Position numbers and translations under genes: made by a program. Shown here in pieces: positions 15,675-23,894 of a stretch of DNA of 26,485 nt. The DNA comes from CAZXPG01 sp964643145 (lineage in GTDB: Bacteria > Pseudomonadota > Alphaproteobacteria > Rickettsiales > Arcanibacteraceae): contig CAZXPG010000022.1 of NCBI GenBank assembly GCA_964643145.1, forward strand, positions 1-26,485. Reading direction: 5' to 3'. The notes beneath the pieces are model-generated. The model did no database searches and had not been told where the DNA came from. It saw only the letters and a list, made by a program, of their open reading frames with translations. Numbering within the stretch: the first letter of the stretch is position 1; every line of letters begins with the position of its first letter.

Positions 15675-17993
15675 TTACTGCGCCAGAACTTTTTCCGGTG
15701 CATCCGCCAGCTCACGGCGTAAGGTTTTCGCAGCATCCACCATATGACGGAGGGAAGTTTCCACTTCTTTCCAGCCACGGGTTTTCAGGCCGCAATCCGG
15801 GTTCACCCATACTTGTTCCGGTGAAAGCACCTTCAGTGCCTTACGGAGGAGTGCTTCCATTTCCTGGGTGTTTGGCACGCGTGGTGCATGAATATCATAT
15901 ACGCCAGGGCCGATTTCATTCGGATAACGGAAGGTGATAAACGCATCGAGCAGTTCCATTTGTGAACGCGAGGTTTCGATAGAAATTACATCGGCATCCA
16001 TATCGGCAATAGACTGAATAATATCGTTAAATTCAGAATAGCACATATGGGTGTGAATCTGGGTTTCATCACGCACACCGCTGGCAGAAATACGGAACGC
16101 ATCCACCGCCCATTTCAGGTAAGCACCCCAGTCTTTACGGCGCAGTGGCAAGCCTTCACGGATAGCTGGCTCATCAATCTGGATGATTTTAATGCCCGCG
16201 CTTTCCAGGTCAGCCACCTCATCACGAATGGCCAGGCCAATCTGCTTACAGGTTTCAGAACGTGGCTGATCGTCACGCACAAATGACCATTGCAGAATGG
16301 TAACAGGGCCGGTTAACATACCTTTCATGATGCGGCTGGTTAATGACTGCGCATAGGCAGACCAGGCGACTGTCATAGGGTTTGGACGGGAAACGTCACC
16401 GAAAATCACTGGTGGTTTCACGCAACGGGAGCCATAGCTCTGCACCCAGCCAAAGCGGGTGAAAGCAAAGCCGGAAAGCAATTCGCCGAAATGTTCCACC
16501 ATGTCGTTACGGTCAAATTCACCATCTACAAGCACGTCAATATCAATATTCTCCTGGAAGCGGATCGCTTTCTCCGTTTCATCTTTCAAGAAATCAACAT
16601 AGGCTTGCTCAGTAATACGGCCTGCTTTAAAATCGGCACGCGCGGCACGCACTTCCTTCGTCTGTGGGAAGGAACCAATGGTAGTTGTTGGCAAGAGTGG
16701 AAGGTTAAAAGCAGCACGCTGTACTTTCGCCCGCTCGTTATAAGGCTGGTTACGGTTCAGCATGGCACCTGTTACCGCTGCTGCACGTTTTTTTACCTCT
16801 TGGTTATGGATGCGTGGAGAGGTTTCCCGTGAACGAACGGCTTCACGGTTTTTAGCAAATACTTGCTCCACTTCTGCTTTATTGCCATTAGCCGCTGCCG
16901 CAATCGCTGCAACTTCGGCTAATTTCTGTTTGGCAAAGCTCAGCCAGGATTTCAGCTCTGCATCCAGCTTATCTTCTAAGTCAAGATCAACCGGGCTGTG
17001 CAGCAGTGAACAGGAGGGCGCAACCACCACACGGTCACTTCCCAGCACTTTTACCGCTTTCTCAACCGCTTGCAGGGAATTATCCAGATTGTTAATCCAG
17101 ATATTGCGACCATCCACTACACCCAGTGACAGGATAAGGTTAGCAGGAAGGGCAGCCAGCACATTATCCAGCTGGCCAGGAGCACGCACCAAATCAACAT
17201 GCAGCGCATCCACAGGTAAGCGCAGTGCTGTCACCAGATTATCACCCAGTTCACCAAAATAAGTAGTTAATGCCAGTTTTAAACCAGGCACCGCCTGACG
17301 GAGTGCGGCATAGGCTGTTTCATAGGCCTGTTTGGCTTCAGCGGATAAATCAAGCACCAAAGCTGGCTCGTCAATCTGCACCCAATCGGCACCAGCAGCC
17401 TGAAGCTTCTGCAACAACTGGCTATAGACAGGCAGCAAGGCTGGCAACAAATCAAGCGCCTGGGCATCGCCTTCTTTTACTTTACCTTGTAATAGGAAAG
17501 TGACAGGGCCAATAATCACTGGACGGGTATGGAAACCGGCTGCTTTTGCTTCTTCAAATTGCTCAACAGCTTTGGTTGATTTTAAGGCAAATTGCTGGTT
17601 GCTGGTGAATTCCGGCACAATATAGTGGTAGTTCGTATCAAACCACTTGGTCATTTCCATGGCCTGCACATCAATCCCTTCTTGCTGGGCACCGCGCGCC
17701 ATGGCAAAATAGGTAGCCAGGTCTACCGTATCACCGCTGAATTTATAACGAGCCGGCACTGCACCTACCATACAGATAGTATCCAGCATCAGATCATAGA
17801 AAGAAAAATCATTGGATGGAATCTGTTTAATCCCTGCCGCTTTCTGCATTTCCCAGTTCTGTTTTCTGATAGAGCGGGCAACAGCCTGGAGTTCTGTTTC
17901 AGCAATTTCACCTTTCCAGTAGCTTTCCAAGGCTTTTTTCAGTTCACGTTTTGGCCCAATACGCGGCAGGCCAAGATTGGCGGCAATAACCAT
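15675..17993 (-). CDS. metE: Cobalamin-independent methionine synthase
   Basis: MetE transfers a methyl group from methyltetrahydropteroyl-triglutamate to homocysteine, the last step of methionine synthesis, without vitamin B12. The 772-aa length and two-barrel organisation fit (N-terminal half from about 1 to 385, catalytic half from about 440). The zinc ligands are H649 and C651 in THMC, E673 in ISIETSRS and C734 in NPDCGLKTRGW; their spacing (+2, +24, +85) equals that in the E. coli enzyme. GGAG is nine bases before the ATG. The protein has a relaxed Ala/Lys-rich linker between the halves (LAEVAAIAAAANGNKAEVEQ). A hairpin repeat of the 83-139 family sits in its leader. Having metE argues against an extreme methionine-dependent lifestyle. 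Confidence 0.97.
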   Translation of the reverse strand: MVIAANLGLPRIGPKRELKKALESYWKGEIAETELQAVARSIRKQNWEMQKAAGIKQIPSNDFSFYDLMLDTICMVGAVPARYKFSGDTVDLATYFAMARGAQQEGIDVQAMEMTKWFDTNYHYIVPEFTSNQQFALKSTKAVEQFEEAKAAGFHTRPVIIGPVTFLLQGKVKEGDAQALDLLPALLPVYSQLLQKLQAAGADWVQIDEPALVLDLSAEAKQAYETAYAALRQAVPGLKLALTTYFGELGDNLVTALRLPVDALHVDLVRAPGQLDNVLAALPANLILSLGVVDGRNIWINNLDNSLQAVEKAVKVLGSDRVVVAPSCSLLHSPVDLDLEDKLDAELKSWLSFAKQKLAEVAAIAAAANGNKAEVEQVFAKNREAVRSRETSPRIHNQEVKKRAAAVTGAMLNRNQPYNERAKVQRAAFNLPLLPTTTIGSFPQTKEVRAARADFKAGRITEQAYVDFLKDETEKAIRFQENIDIDVLVDGEFDRNDMVEHFGELLSGFAFTRFGWVQSYGSRCVKPPVIFGDVSRPNPMTVAWSAYAQSLTSRIMKGMLTGPVTILQWSFVRDDQPRSETCKQIGLAIRDEVADLESAGIKIIQIDEPAIREGLPLRRKDWGAYLKWAVDAFRISASGVRDETQIHTHMCYSEFNDIIQSIADMDADVISIETSRSQMELLDAFITFRYPNEIGPGVYDIHAPRVPNTQEMEALLRKALKVLSPEQVWVNPDCGLKTRGWKEVETSLRHMVDAAKTLRRELADAPEKVLAQ

Positions 17994-18022
17994 TTATCTT
18001 TTTCTCCAAATTATGTTTAAAC

Positions 18023-18072
18023 TTCCCTCACGACTCCCCCTCTCCCCCAGGGAGAGGGTTGGGATGAGGGAA
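18023..18072. repeat. Palindromic repeat of the CCCTCA...CCCTCTCCC family in the metE leader
   Basis: An inner stem CCCTCTCCC/GGGAGAGGG (18038-18046 and 18050-18058, three-base loop) sits inside an outer stem TTCCCTCA/TGAGGGAA (18023-18030 and 18065-18072). The sequence is a diverged relative of the perfect palindrome at 83-139. It lies about 30 bases upstream of the metE start, so a metE transcript would carry this hairpin just before the ribosome site. Confidence 0.75.
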
Positions 18073-18166
18073 CGCTGTGTAATGTATTACGTTTGTGTAT
18101 AGTATAGTAAAGGATTTTTTAAAAGCCCTATTTTAACTTTTTATCACTTATCCCCCTCAAGCTCAC

Positions 18167-18195
18167 TTGACAGATGCCGATAAGTATTTTATATC
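18167..18195 (+). promoter_or_regulatory. Promoter TTGACA-17-TATATC of the tRNA-Met gene
   Basis: A consensus -35 (18167-18172) and an acceptable -10 (18190-18195) with an ideal 17-base spacer place the start about 14 bases before the mature tRNA. On the minus strand the same stretch forms ACTTATC/GATAAGT and TCAAG/CTTGA stems, but I see no link to metE control. Confidence 0.65.
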
Positions 18196-18215
18196 CTTTC
18201 CCACTTGTCTTATGT

Positions 18216-18291
18216 GGCTGGGTAGCTCAGTTGGTAGAGCAGCGGGGTCATAATCCGCGGGTCTGGGGTTCGAATCCCTATCCAGCCACCA
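18216..18291 (+). tRNA. tRNA-Met (CAT anticodon), elongator type
   Basis: The 76-base gene folds as a standard cloverleaf: acceptor GGCTGGG/TCCAGCC, D arm GCTC-AGTTGGTA-GAGC, anticodon stem GCGGG/TCCGC with loop GTCATAA, T arm with GGTTCGAATCC, and an encoded CCA. The paired first base (G1-C72) and the absence of the three G-C pairs of initiators indicate an elongator. A CAT anticodon could also mean the lysidine-modified tRNA-Ile, which is less likely given the resemblance to elongator tRNA-Met. Confidence 0.93.
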
Positions 18292-18309
18292 CTCTCCAGG
18301 TGTTGATTG

Positions 18310-18873
18310 ATGAATGCCGTTGTAAAATTCTGTACTGAAATGGGCCCTTTAGCGGTGTTTTTTGCCGCATATAAGTTCTATGGCCTGATTCCGGCAACGG
18401 GTGCGCTGATTATTGCCACGCTTATCGCTTTAGCCATAACATTTTATTACGAACGCAAGGTTCCTATCCTTCCCCTGGTTTCCGCCATCATTTTAAGCGT
18501 TATGGGCGCAATTACCATTTTCAGTGGCAACCCGCTATTCCTGAAAATCAAGCCTACTATCGTGAATAGCCTGTTCGCCGCCGTTCTGCTTGGCGGTGCG
18601 TATTTCAAAAAAGGGCTGCTGAAATATGTTATGGGGCAGGCTATGCCGCTTTCTGATGAAGGATGGCTGAAATTTTCCTGCCGTTTTGGGGTGTTTTTCC
18701 TGTTCCTGGCCTGCCTAAATGAGGTTATCTGGCGTAATTTTTCGGAAGCATTCTGGGTGCAGTTTAAAGTCTTTGGCATGTTTCCTTTAACACTGCTATT
18801 CTTACTCAGCCAAGTTCCACTGCTGAAAAAGCACCAGAATAGCGAAGCAACTCTTTCATCGGAACCACAATGA
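18310..18873 (+). CDS. yciB: Inner-membrane septation protein A family (YciB/IspZ)
   Basis: The 187-aa protein has about five to six membrane helices and the family hallmarks: a start with FCTEMGPLAVFFAAYKFYG, a central GxxTIFSGNPLFLKIKPT stretch, and NEVIWRNFSEAFWVQFKVFG near the end. YciB proteins are inner-membrane proteins linked to cell-envelope synthesis and septation in gamma- and alphaproteobacteria. The ATG at 18310 is preferred to a TTG one codon upstream. It follows the tRNA by 18 bases and may be cotranscribed with it. The next small membrane gene overlaps its stop by four bases (ATGA). Confidence 0.93.
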   Translation: MNAVVKFCTEMGPLAVFFAAYKFYGLIPATGALIIATLIALAITFYYERKVPILPLVSAIILSVMGAITIFSGNPLFLKIKPTIVNSLFAAVLLGGAYFKKGLLKYVMGQAMPLSDEGWLKFSCRFGVFFLFLACLNEVIWRNFSEAFWVQFKVFGMFPLTLLFLLSQVPLLKKHQNSEATLSSEPQ

Positions 18874-19157
18874 AATATTTAGGTATTAAAAACTTCCTGC
18901 TCGGCATCGCCATACTAATCATCACAGCCATTGTCGCTTATGTATTCTTCACCATTGGCCTGATTGTCCTCTCTATTGCTGTCGCTATCACCCTGGTTGC
19001 CGCTCTTATGGTGTGGGCAACCTCGTTCTTTGTATTACGCAAACAGGGAAACTCAATATTCTCCCGCCATACCAGCTTCAACGATGATAAAGGTGCAAGC
19101 AGCACTATTATTGATGTAGAATTCACCGAAGTGGACGAGAAAAAGAGGAAGAAATAA
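18870..19157 (+). CDS. Small membrane protein coupled to yciB
   Basis: I cannot assign a function. The 95-aa protein has two adjacent hydrophobic helices (about residues 8-29, FLLGIAILIITAIVAYVFF, and 30-55, IVLSIAVAITLVAALMVW). A cytosolic tail ends in an acidic stretch (IIDVEFTEVDE) and then KKRKK. The ATGA overlap with yciB indicates translational coupling, so it may act with YciB in the inner membrane. It is followed by the hairpin array at 19179-19460. Confidence 0.8.
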   Translation: MKYLGIKNFLLGIAILIITAIVAYVFFTIGLIVLSIAVAITLVAALMVWATSFFVLRKQGNSIFSRHTSFNDDKGASSTIIDVEFTEVDEKKRKK

Positions 19158-19178
19158 CCCTCCTCCCTAGTCTGACGT

Positions 19179-19460
19179 GAAAAAGTCCTTCGCCTTCGGC
19201 TCAAGTAGTACTTTTTCCCGGATTTTAAGTTGCCAATTTCTGATTTGAGGCGGCTCGGCACCAGAAATTGCAGTTATTATTTGAAATAATTGTTGTTGGT
19301 ATAACAACAATTATTGGTGAAATTGCCAGCTTTTAAACAATCATGTTTAAAAGCTGGCAAAATAACATTTTAAAATAAAAGCGCGGAACCGCTTCAAGCT
19401 TTTATTTTTCCTTATAAATCAGTGTTAAAAAGTACACCGAGCGAAGCGAGGGACTTTTTA
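19179..19460. repeat. Array of six hairpins bounded by inverted terminal copies
   Basis: This fills the 315-bp gap between convergent genes. Stems seen: 19179-19217 (GAAAAAGT/ACTTTTTC); 19234-19270 (9 bp); 19285-19315 (13 bp perfect, 5-base loop); 19323-19360 (16 bp perfect, 6-base loop); 19372-19408 (11 bp, with an inner GCGG/CCGC); 19426-19460 (8 bp). The last hairpin resembles the reverse complement of the first (AAAAAGTAC...GGACTTTTT), so the block looks like a unit with inverted ends. It carries no plausible coding sequence. The end hairpins could terminate the genes on either side. Confidence 0.8.
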
Positions 19461-19472
19461 GCAGCGGACTCC

Positions 19473-20249
19473 CTAATGGTCTTGTATCTCCATCTGGATA
19501 GGCCCCTGGCTGTTGCCATGAATAAATTGCTGCACATAGGGGTTGTCGCTTTTATCCATTTCCTCCACCGACCCTGACCAGATAATCTTTCCTTTATAGA
19601 GCATGGCCACCTGATTGGCGATTTTACGCACACTGGCCATATCATGCGTGATGGTGAAGGTGGTTGCCCCTAATTCCTGCGAGCATTTCAGAATCAGATC
19701 GTTAATCACATCGGCCATAATCGGATCAAGCCCGGTGGTAGGTTCATCAAAGAAAATCACCTCTGGATCCATCGCAATCGCACGCGCTAAGGCCACACGT
19801 TTTTGCATCCCGCCGGAGAGTTCTGCGGGGAACAAATCCGTCACTTCTTTACCAAGCCCGACAGCCGCCAGTTTGGAGAGTGCTAATTTACGGGCTTCCG
19901 CACGTTTCACTTTTTGGTTCTGTATCAAACCAAAGGCAATATTCTCCCAGACCGTATAGCTATCAAACAACGCACCACCTTGAAACAACACACCAAAACG
20001 CTTCATCACCGTGCTACGCTCCTGCTCAGACAGGCCACTCACCTCTTCATCATCAATCAGGATACTGCCTGTATCATTCTTAATCAAACCAACAATGGTT
20101 TTCAGCAGGACAGATTTACCGCTACCAGACCCGCCAATAATCACAAAGGATTCCCCAGCCTTGATGCTCAGGTTAATACCCTGTAGCACTTGCTTAGAAC
20201 CAAAGGATTTATACACATCGGTGATGGTAATTTTATTTGCTGAAGGCAT
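19473..20249 (-). CDS. mlaF: Lipid-transport ABC ATPase, MlaF-like
   Basis: This 258-aa ATPase would power the Mla phospholipid transporter of the inner membrane, working as a dimer with MlaE. It has Walker A GGSGSGKS, Q-loop GVLFQGGALFDSYTVWEN (FQGGALFDSxTV is typical of the MlaF/Mkl group), signature LSGGMQKR, Walker B VIFFDEPTTGLDP and the H-loop THD. The ATG at 20249 begins one base after the mlaE stop; an upstream TTG is less likely. It is the last gene of the dnaB-alr-mlaE-mlaF run, and the hairpin array lies 12 bases after its stop. No mlaD (MCE substrate-binding) gene follows, unlike in E. coli. Confidence 0.93.
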   Translation of the reverse strand: MPSANKITITDVYKSFGSKQVLQGINLSIKAGESFVIIGGSGSGKSVLLKTIVGLIKNDTGSILIDDEEVSGLSEQERSTVMKRFGVLFQGGALFDSYTVWENIAFGLIQNQKVKRAEARKLALSKLAAVGLGKEVTDLFPAELSGGMQKRVALARAIAMDPEVIFFDEPTTGLDPIMADVINDLILKCSQELGATTFTITHDMASVRKIANQVAMLYKGKIIWSGSVEEMDKSDNPYVQQFIHGNSQGPIQMEIQDH

Positions 20250-20250
20250 G

Positions 20251-21024
20251 TTAATTTCCAAAGAATAGGCCGGTTAACAGATAGTTGAGCAGCAGGATCA
20301 GCATGGAAGCCGTCACCACCGCATGGGTGGTGGCCGCCCCCACCCCTTGCGCGCCACCACGGGAATAATAACCATGGTAACACCCCATCAGCGACACAAT
20401 AAACCCAAATACTGATGCTTTTATGAGGCCTGATACCACATCATCTTTTTCCAGATATTCAAAGGTATTGCTCAAATAGACATGCGGGTTAAAACCAAGC
20501 TTATGCACACTCACCAGATAGCCACCCATTATCCCGATAATATCAGCCACCAACACCAGGCAAGGCAGCATGATGATGCCAGCAAGCAAGCGTGGCGCAA
20601 CCAGATAGCGGAGTGGATTAGTAGAAAGCGTCCTCAGCGCGTCAAGCTGCTCCGTCACTCGCATCGTGCCAATTTCTGCCGCCATTGCCGCCCCAACACG
20701 GCCAGCCACCATAAGGCCAGCCAATACCGGCCCCAGTTCACGCGTAATCGACAGCACCACCACCGTGGCAATTGAACTTTCCGCCGAGAAACGGGAAAAG
20801 CCGGTATAACTCTGTAACGCCAACACGGCACCGGTAAAAATGGCCGTTAACCCCACCACCGGCAGGGAATAATAGCCGATATCAATCAACTGCCGCACCA
20901 CCAACCGTGGGTAAAAAGGCGGAGTCACTACCCCTAGCAGCGACCTGGCAGCAAACAGGCTTAGCTTACCCGTCTCTTCCAGAAACACCAGGAACAACGC
21001 CCCGATCCGTGCAAGAATATTCAT
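20251..21024 (-). CDS. mlaE: Lipid-transport ABC permease, MlaE-like
   Basis: The 257-aa MlaE/YrbE-family permease has the family core: RQLIDIGYYSLPVVGLTAIF, then TGAVLALQSYTGFSRF, then RELGPVLAGLMVAGRVGAAMAAEIGTM (quoted in part), with five to six membrane helices and a C-terminal TGLFF. It would move phospholipids between the inner membrane and an MCE protein. It starts immediately upstream of the alr stop with no gap and ends one base before mlaF, so the three are one transcription unit. I recall an alr-mlaE-mlaF order in Rickettsia, which would support the proposed taxonomy, but this was not checked. Confidence 0.93.
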   Translation of the reverse strand: MNILARIGALFLVFLEETGKLSLFAARSLLGVVTPPFYPRLVVRQLIDIGYYSLPVVGLTAIFTGAVLALQSYTGFSRFSAESSIATVVVLSITRELGPVLAGLMVAGRVGAAMAAEIGTMRVTEQLDALRTLSTNPLRYLVAPRLLAGIIMLPCLVLVADIIGIMGGYLVSVHKLGFNPHVYLSNTFEYLEKDDVVSGLIKASVFGFIVSLMGCYHGYYSRGGAQGVGAATTHAVVTASMLILLLNYLLTGLFFGN

Positions 21025-22125
21025 TTATCTATGTTCCTTTTCATTTTCAATATGGATATAACGCCGCTCATACCGCTTGCCCAACCGGGTAAGCAACTCG
21101 TAACTGATCGTTCCTGCCTGCGCAGCAACCGTATCGGCTGTTACATCCGCACCCAGCAACTCGACCTCAGCCCCCGGATATACCTGCGGCACATTGCTCA
21201 CATCCACGGTGATCATATCCATCGACACCCGACCAATTACCGGCACCTTAACGCCTGCTATCATAGCATAGGCTTTATTGCCCAATGAACGGAAATAGCC
21301 ATCTGCATAGCCCACCGGCACCACGGCAATCCGCGCACCAGGCAGCACTTCCGCTGTGGCACCATAGCCAACCGTACAGGCAGAGTCAATGTCGCGTAAT
21401 TGCAAAATACGTGCCGATACGGTAACAACCTGCTGCATAGGGTTTGGCAACGCCGGCGTAGGGTTGCCACCATACAGCGCAATACCTGGGCGCGCCAGTT
21501 CATAATGATAGTTCTTCCCTAAGAATATCCCCGAAGAATTGCTCAAACTGCGCGGAATGGAATGCAAGAACGCTGGCAATTGATGAAAACACTCCCATTG
21601 CTGGCGGTTCAGTGGGTGTGCCGGATCATCGGCACAGGCCAGGTGGCTTGCTACATAGCGCAATTCCACCCCCTCACACCATACCGGATTATGTGCCAAC
21701 TGCATCCGTTCGCCAGCCGAAAGCCCAAGCCTGCACATGCCCGTATCTACATGCAGCATGGCAGGCAGCCTCTTCCCCTGCCGCCTAGCATAGGCATTCC
21801 ACAACCGCACCTGCTCCAATGTATTTAACACTGGCGTGATACTATGCTCTGCACATAATGCTTCTTCCCCAGGCATAACTCCATGAAACAGATAAATAGC
21901 ACCCTGTGGAAGCAAGGCGCGCAGTTCGATGGCCTCTTCCAATGTTGCCACACAGAATGTCTGGCATCCTGCCGCAGCCAGCAGCGGTGCTACATACTGC
22001 ACCCCCAACCCATAGGCATCGGCTTTCACCACGGCAGCGCATTCTGTATTGCCAAGACGCGCCTGAAGCAGCCGGTAATTGGCCAGGATGGCAGCAAGGT
22101 TAATAGTGAGCGTAGCGTGTGGCAT
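21025..22125 (-). CDS. alr: Alanine racemase
   Basis: This PLP enzyme makes D-alanine from L-alanine for peptidoglycan. The PLP-binding lysine is in VVKADAYGLG (about K34), and LHVDTGMCRLGL and the PLP-barrel strand motifs follow. The catalytic tyrosine of the second active-site half is in CTVGYGATAEV, and PVIGRVSMDMITVDV is the C-terminal beta-domain hallmark. The 366-aa length is normal. It overlaps the dnaB stop by one base (TAATG) and abuts mlaE. Presence of alr implies the cell still makes peptidoglycan. Confidence 0.96.
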   Translation of the reverse strand: MPHATLTINLAAILANYRLLQARLGNTECAAVVKADAYGLGVQYVAPLLAAAGCQTFCVATLEEAIELRALLPQGAIYLFHGVMPGEEALCAEHSITPVLNTLEQVRLWNAYARRQGKRLPAMLHVDTGMCRLGLSAGERMQLAHNPVWCEGVELRYVASHLACADDPAHPLNRQQWECFHQLPAFLHSIPRSLSNSSGIFLGKNYHYELARPGIALYGGNPTPALPNPMQQVVTVSARILQLRDIDSACTVGYGATAEVLPGARIAVVPVGYADGYFRSLGNKAYAMIAGVKVPVIGRVSMDMITVDVSNVPQVYPGAEVELLGADVTADTVAAQAGTISYELLTRLGKRYERRYIHIENEKEHR

Positions 22126-23600
22126 TATTCCCTTCCAGAGAGATTGGCAAATTTCGTTGTGTTTGCATCGAAATAGAGCTTGACCGTGCCAATCGGCCCA
22201 TGGCGCTGTTTAGCGACAATCACTTCCGTTATATTCATAACTCTGTCCATTTCCTGCTGCCAGTCTGCATGTTCTGGCGTGCCTTCTGCGGGCTGTTTAC
22301 GCTCTAAGTAATATTCTTCACGATAGATAAACATCACAATATCGGCATCTTGCTCAATACTCCCCGATTCACGCAAGTCAGAAAGCTGCGGACGTTTATC
22401 CTCACGCTGTTCCACGGCACGCGAAAGCTGTGAAAGCGCAATTACCGGAATATTCAGCTCTTTGGCAATAGCCTTTAAACCTTGCGTAATTTCAGATACT
22501 TCCTGCACGCGGTTATTCGCACTATTTGTACTTCCCCCGCGCAAAAGCTGTAAATAATCCACCACGATAAGCTTGACATTATGCTTACGTTGCAGCCGCC
22601 TTGACCGCGTTCTGAGTGCGGAAATAGTGAGTGCTGGCGTATCATCCATATAGAACGGCAGTTGCTTCAGGACATTACTGGTGCGCACCACCTCCAGAAA
22701 TTCACTTTCCGTAATATGCCCCGTACGCATCTTGGACGAATTTACCCCCGACACCATCGCCAGGATACGCGCCGCCAACTGTTCCGACGACATCTCCAAC
22801 GAGAAAAACCCTACCGCCGGAAATTGCGCCGGAGGAACCCCTTCTTTCTGCGCTTGGTTATGAAGTGCCTGGCAGGCATTAAAGGCCAGGTTAATAGCCA
22901 ATGCCGTTTTCCCCATCGAAGGCCTGCCTGCCAAAATCAGCAGATCAGAATTCTGCAATCCTCCTAACAAACCATCCAGATCCTCGAACTTTGTAGGAAT
23001 ACCACTCACCCGCTCTTTATGTTTATAGGCGGCTTCGGTACGTAGAATTGCCCCTTCCAACGACACACGCAAGGAATTTAATCCGCTATCACTACGACCT
23101 TCACTCGCCAGGGTAAATAACACCTGCTCGGCTTTCTCAATTTGCTCAGCGGCGGTCAGTTCAATTTCTGTTTCAAAGGCGGTATTGACAATATCACCTC
23201 CCACAATAATTAGCTTACGGCGGATGGCCAGGTCATAAATAATCCGCCCGTAATCCACAATATTAATAATGCTGGTAGCATTACCGGCCAACCGCGCCAG
23301 ATATTCAGCCCCACCTACATCGACAAGTGCCGCATCTTTATCAAAAAAATTCTTCAGTGTTACTGGCGTAGCAATAATGCCGCGATCGTTAAAAGCAATC
23401 ACAGCCGCATAAATCCGCTGATGGATCGGCTCATAAAAATGCTCTGCCGCCAAAAAATCCGCCACACGGTTCAGCATATCATTATTTACCAGGATGGCTC
23501 CCAGCACCATCTGTTCAGCAATAACATTATAAGGCTGGGTACGATATTGCCCATTAGCAAGATCGGTGGAAGAATGGGAGGGAATAATAGCGTTATTCAT
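22125..23600 (-). CDS. dnaB: Replicative DNA helicase
   Basis: DnaB is the hexameric 5'-3' helicase at the replication fork. The 491-aa protein has the N-terminal primase-interacting domain (about 20-120, PYNVIAEQMVLGAILVNND), a linker, and the RecA-like motor from about 190. Visible motifs are GIPTKFEDLDGLLGGLQ, Walker A GRPSMGKTALAINLA, the Walker B region LIVVDYLQLL, ALSQLSRAVEQREDKRPQLS, and DADIVMFIYREEYY. No intein is seen. It heads the minus operon with alr; the promoter must lie in 23601-23700, where I see only weak candidates. Confidence 0.97.
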   Translation of the reverse strand: MNNAIIPSHSSTDLANGQYRTQPYNVIAEQMVLGAILVNNDMLNRVADFLAAEHFYEPIHQRIYAAVIAFNDRGIIATPVTLKNFFDKDAALVDVGGAEYLARLAGNATSIINIVDYGRIIYDLAIRRKLIIVGGDIVNTAFETEIELTAAEQIEKAEQVLFTLASEGRSDSGLNSLRVSLEGAILRTEAAYKHKERVSGIPTKFEDLDGLLGGLQNSDLLILAGRPSMGKTALAINLAFNACQALHNQAQKEGVPPAQFPAVGFFSLEMSSEQLAARILAMVSGVNSSKMRTGHITESEFLEVVRTSNVLKQLPFYMDDTPALTISALRTRSRRLQRKHNVKLIVVDYLQLLRGGSTNSANNRVQEVSEITQGLKAIAKELNIPVIALSQLSRAVEQREDKRPQLSDLRESGSIEQDADIVMFIYREEYYLERKQPAEGTPEHADWQQEMDRVMNITEVIVAKQRHGPIGTVKLYFDANTTKFANLSGRE

Positions 23601-23894
23601 AATAGTGATGGGGTGTTCTCAGTCGTTCTAAAGCATTTTCGTTCCTGACTGTAAAAAAAATCGTACCTTTTGACAATAATAATCGCGTATAATCGCCAAA
23701 CCCTGTTCCCAAACAGCTAAAACGCCGGTATATACTGCTCACAGTTCAAGAATTGGTTAGGTTGTAATGTGAGCAGACTATGCTTGAGTGCAAGCAATGC
23801 TGCATAAAGCAGGGAACGCGGAAATAAGGACTATACTGAAGCCACTCTTCAAGTGGTTTCAGTATATATCTGTCATTTCAATATCAATCCTCCT
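23601..23894. other. 294-bp divergent intergenic region between dnaB and thiL, with several stem-loops
   Basis: This region should hold promoters for both genes. Stem-loops seen on the plus strand are CTGCTCACA/TGTGAGCAG (23735-23776, 24-base loop), TGCTTG-AGTG-CAAGCA (23781-23796), CTGC-ATAAA-GCAG (23800-23812), and the long repeat hairpin at 23832-23866. The run of three consecutive stems could be a small structured RNA or the thiL leader; it does not match a thiamine riboswitch that I can recognise. TTGACA and TATAAT occur near 23669-23692 but only 12 bases apart. Confidence 0.45.
23817..23866 (+). repeat. Left copy of a 50-bp inverted repeat bracketing thiL and the effector-like gene
   Basis: This copy matches the reverse complement of 26434-26483 at 47 of 50 positions. 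It contains a 15-bp stem hairpin (23832-23866, five-base loop, one G-U pair) preceded by AAATAAGG. Read on the minus strand, the hairpin is followed by CCTTATTT, a terminator-like tail pointing outward from thiL. It lies within about 30 bases of the thiL start. Confidence 0.8.

Noticed and set aside
17994..18215. SAM-type riboswitch upstream of metE
   Set aside because: Stems are present on the minus strand, but the conserved bases of SAM-I or SAM-II could not be recognised; the hairpins are explained by a repeat and by the tRNA promoter region.
18938..19261. Minus-strand reading frame opposite the small membrane protein
   Set aside because: It runs across the coupled yciB-partner gene and the first hairpins, with no ribosome site and a composition expected of a shadow frame.
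23669..23692. TTGACA followed by TATAAT as a thiL promoter
   Set aside because: The two hexamers are only 12 bases apart, too close for sigma70 recognition; each may belong to a different weak promoter.
23764..23786. Third copy of the TTGTAA...TATGCT regulatory motif before thiL
   Set aside because: TTGTAA and TATGCT both occur but only 11 bases apart and without the second TGTAA, so it does not match the shared pilin/effector arrangement.
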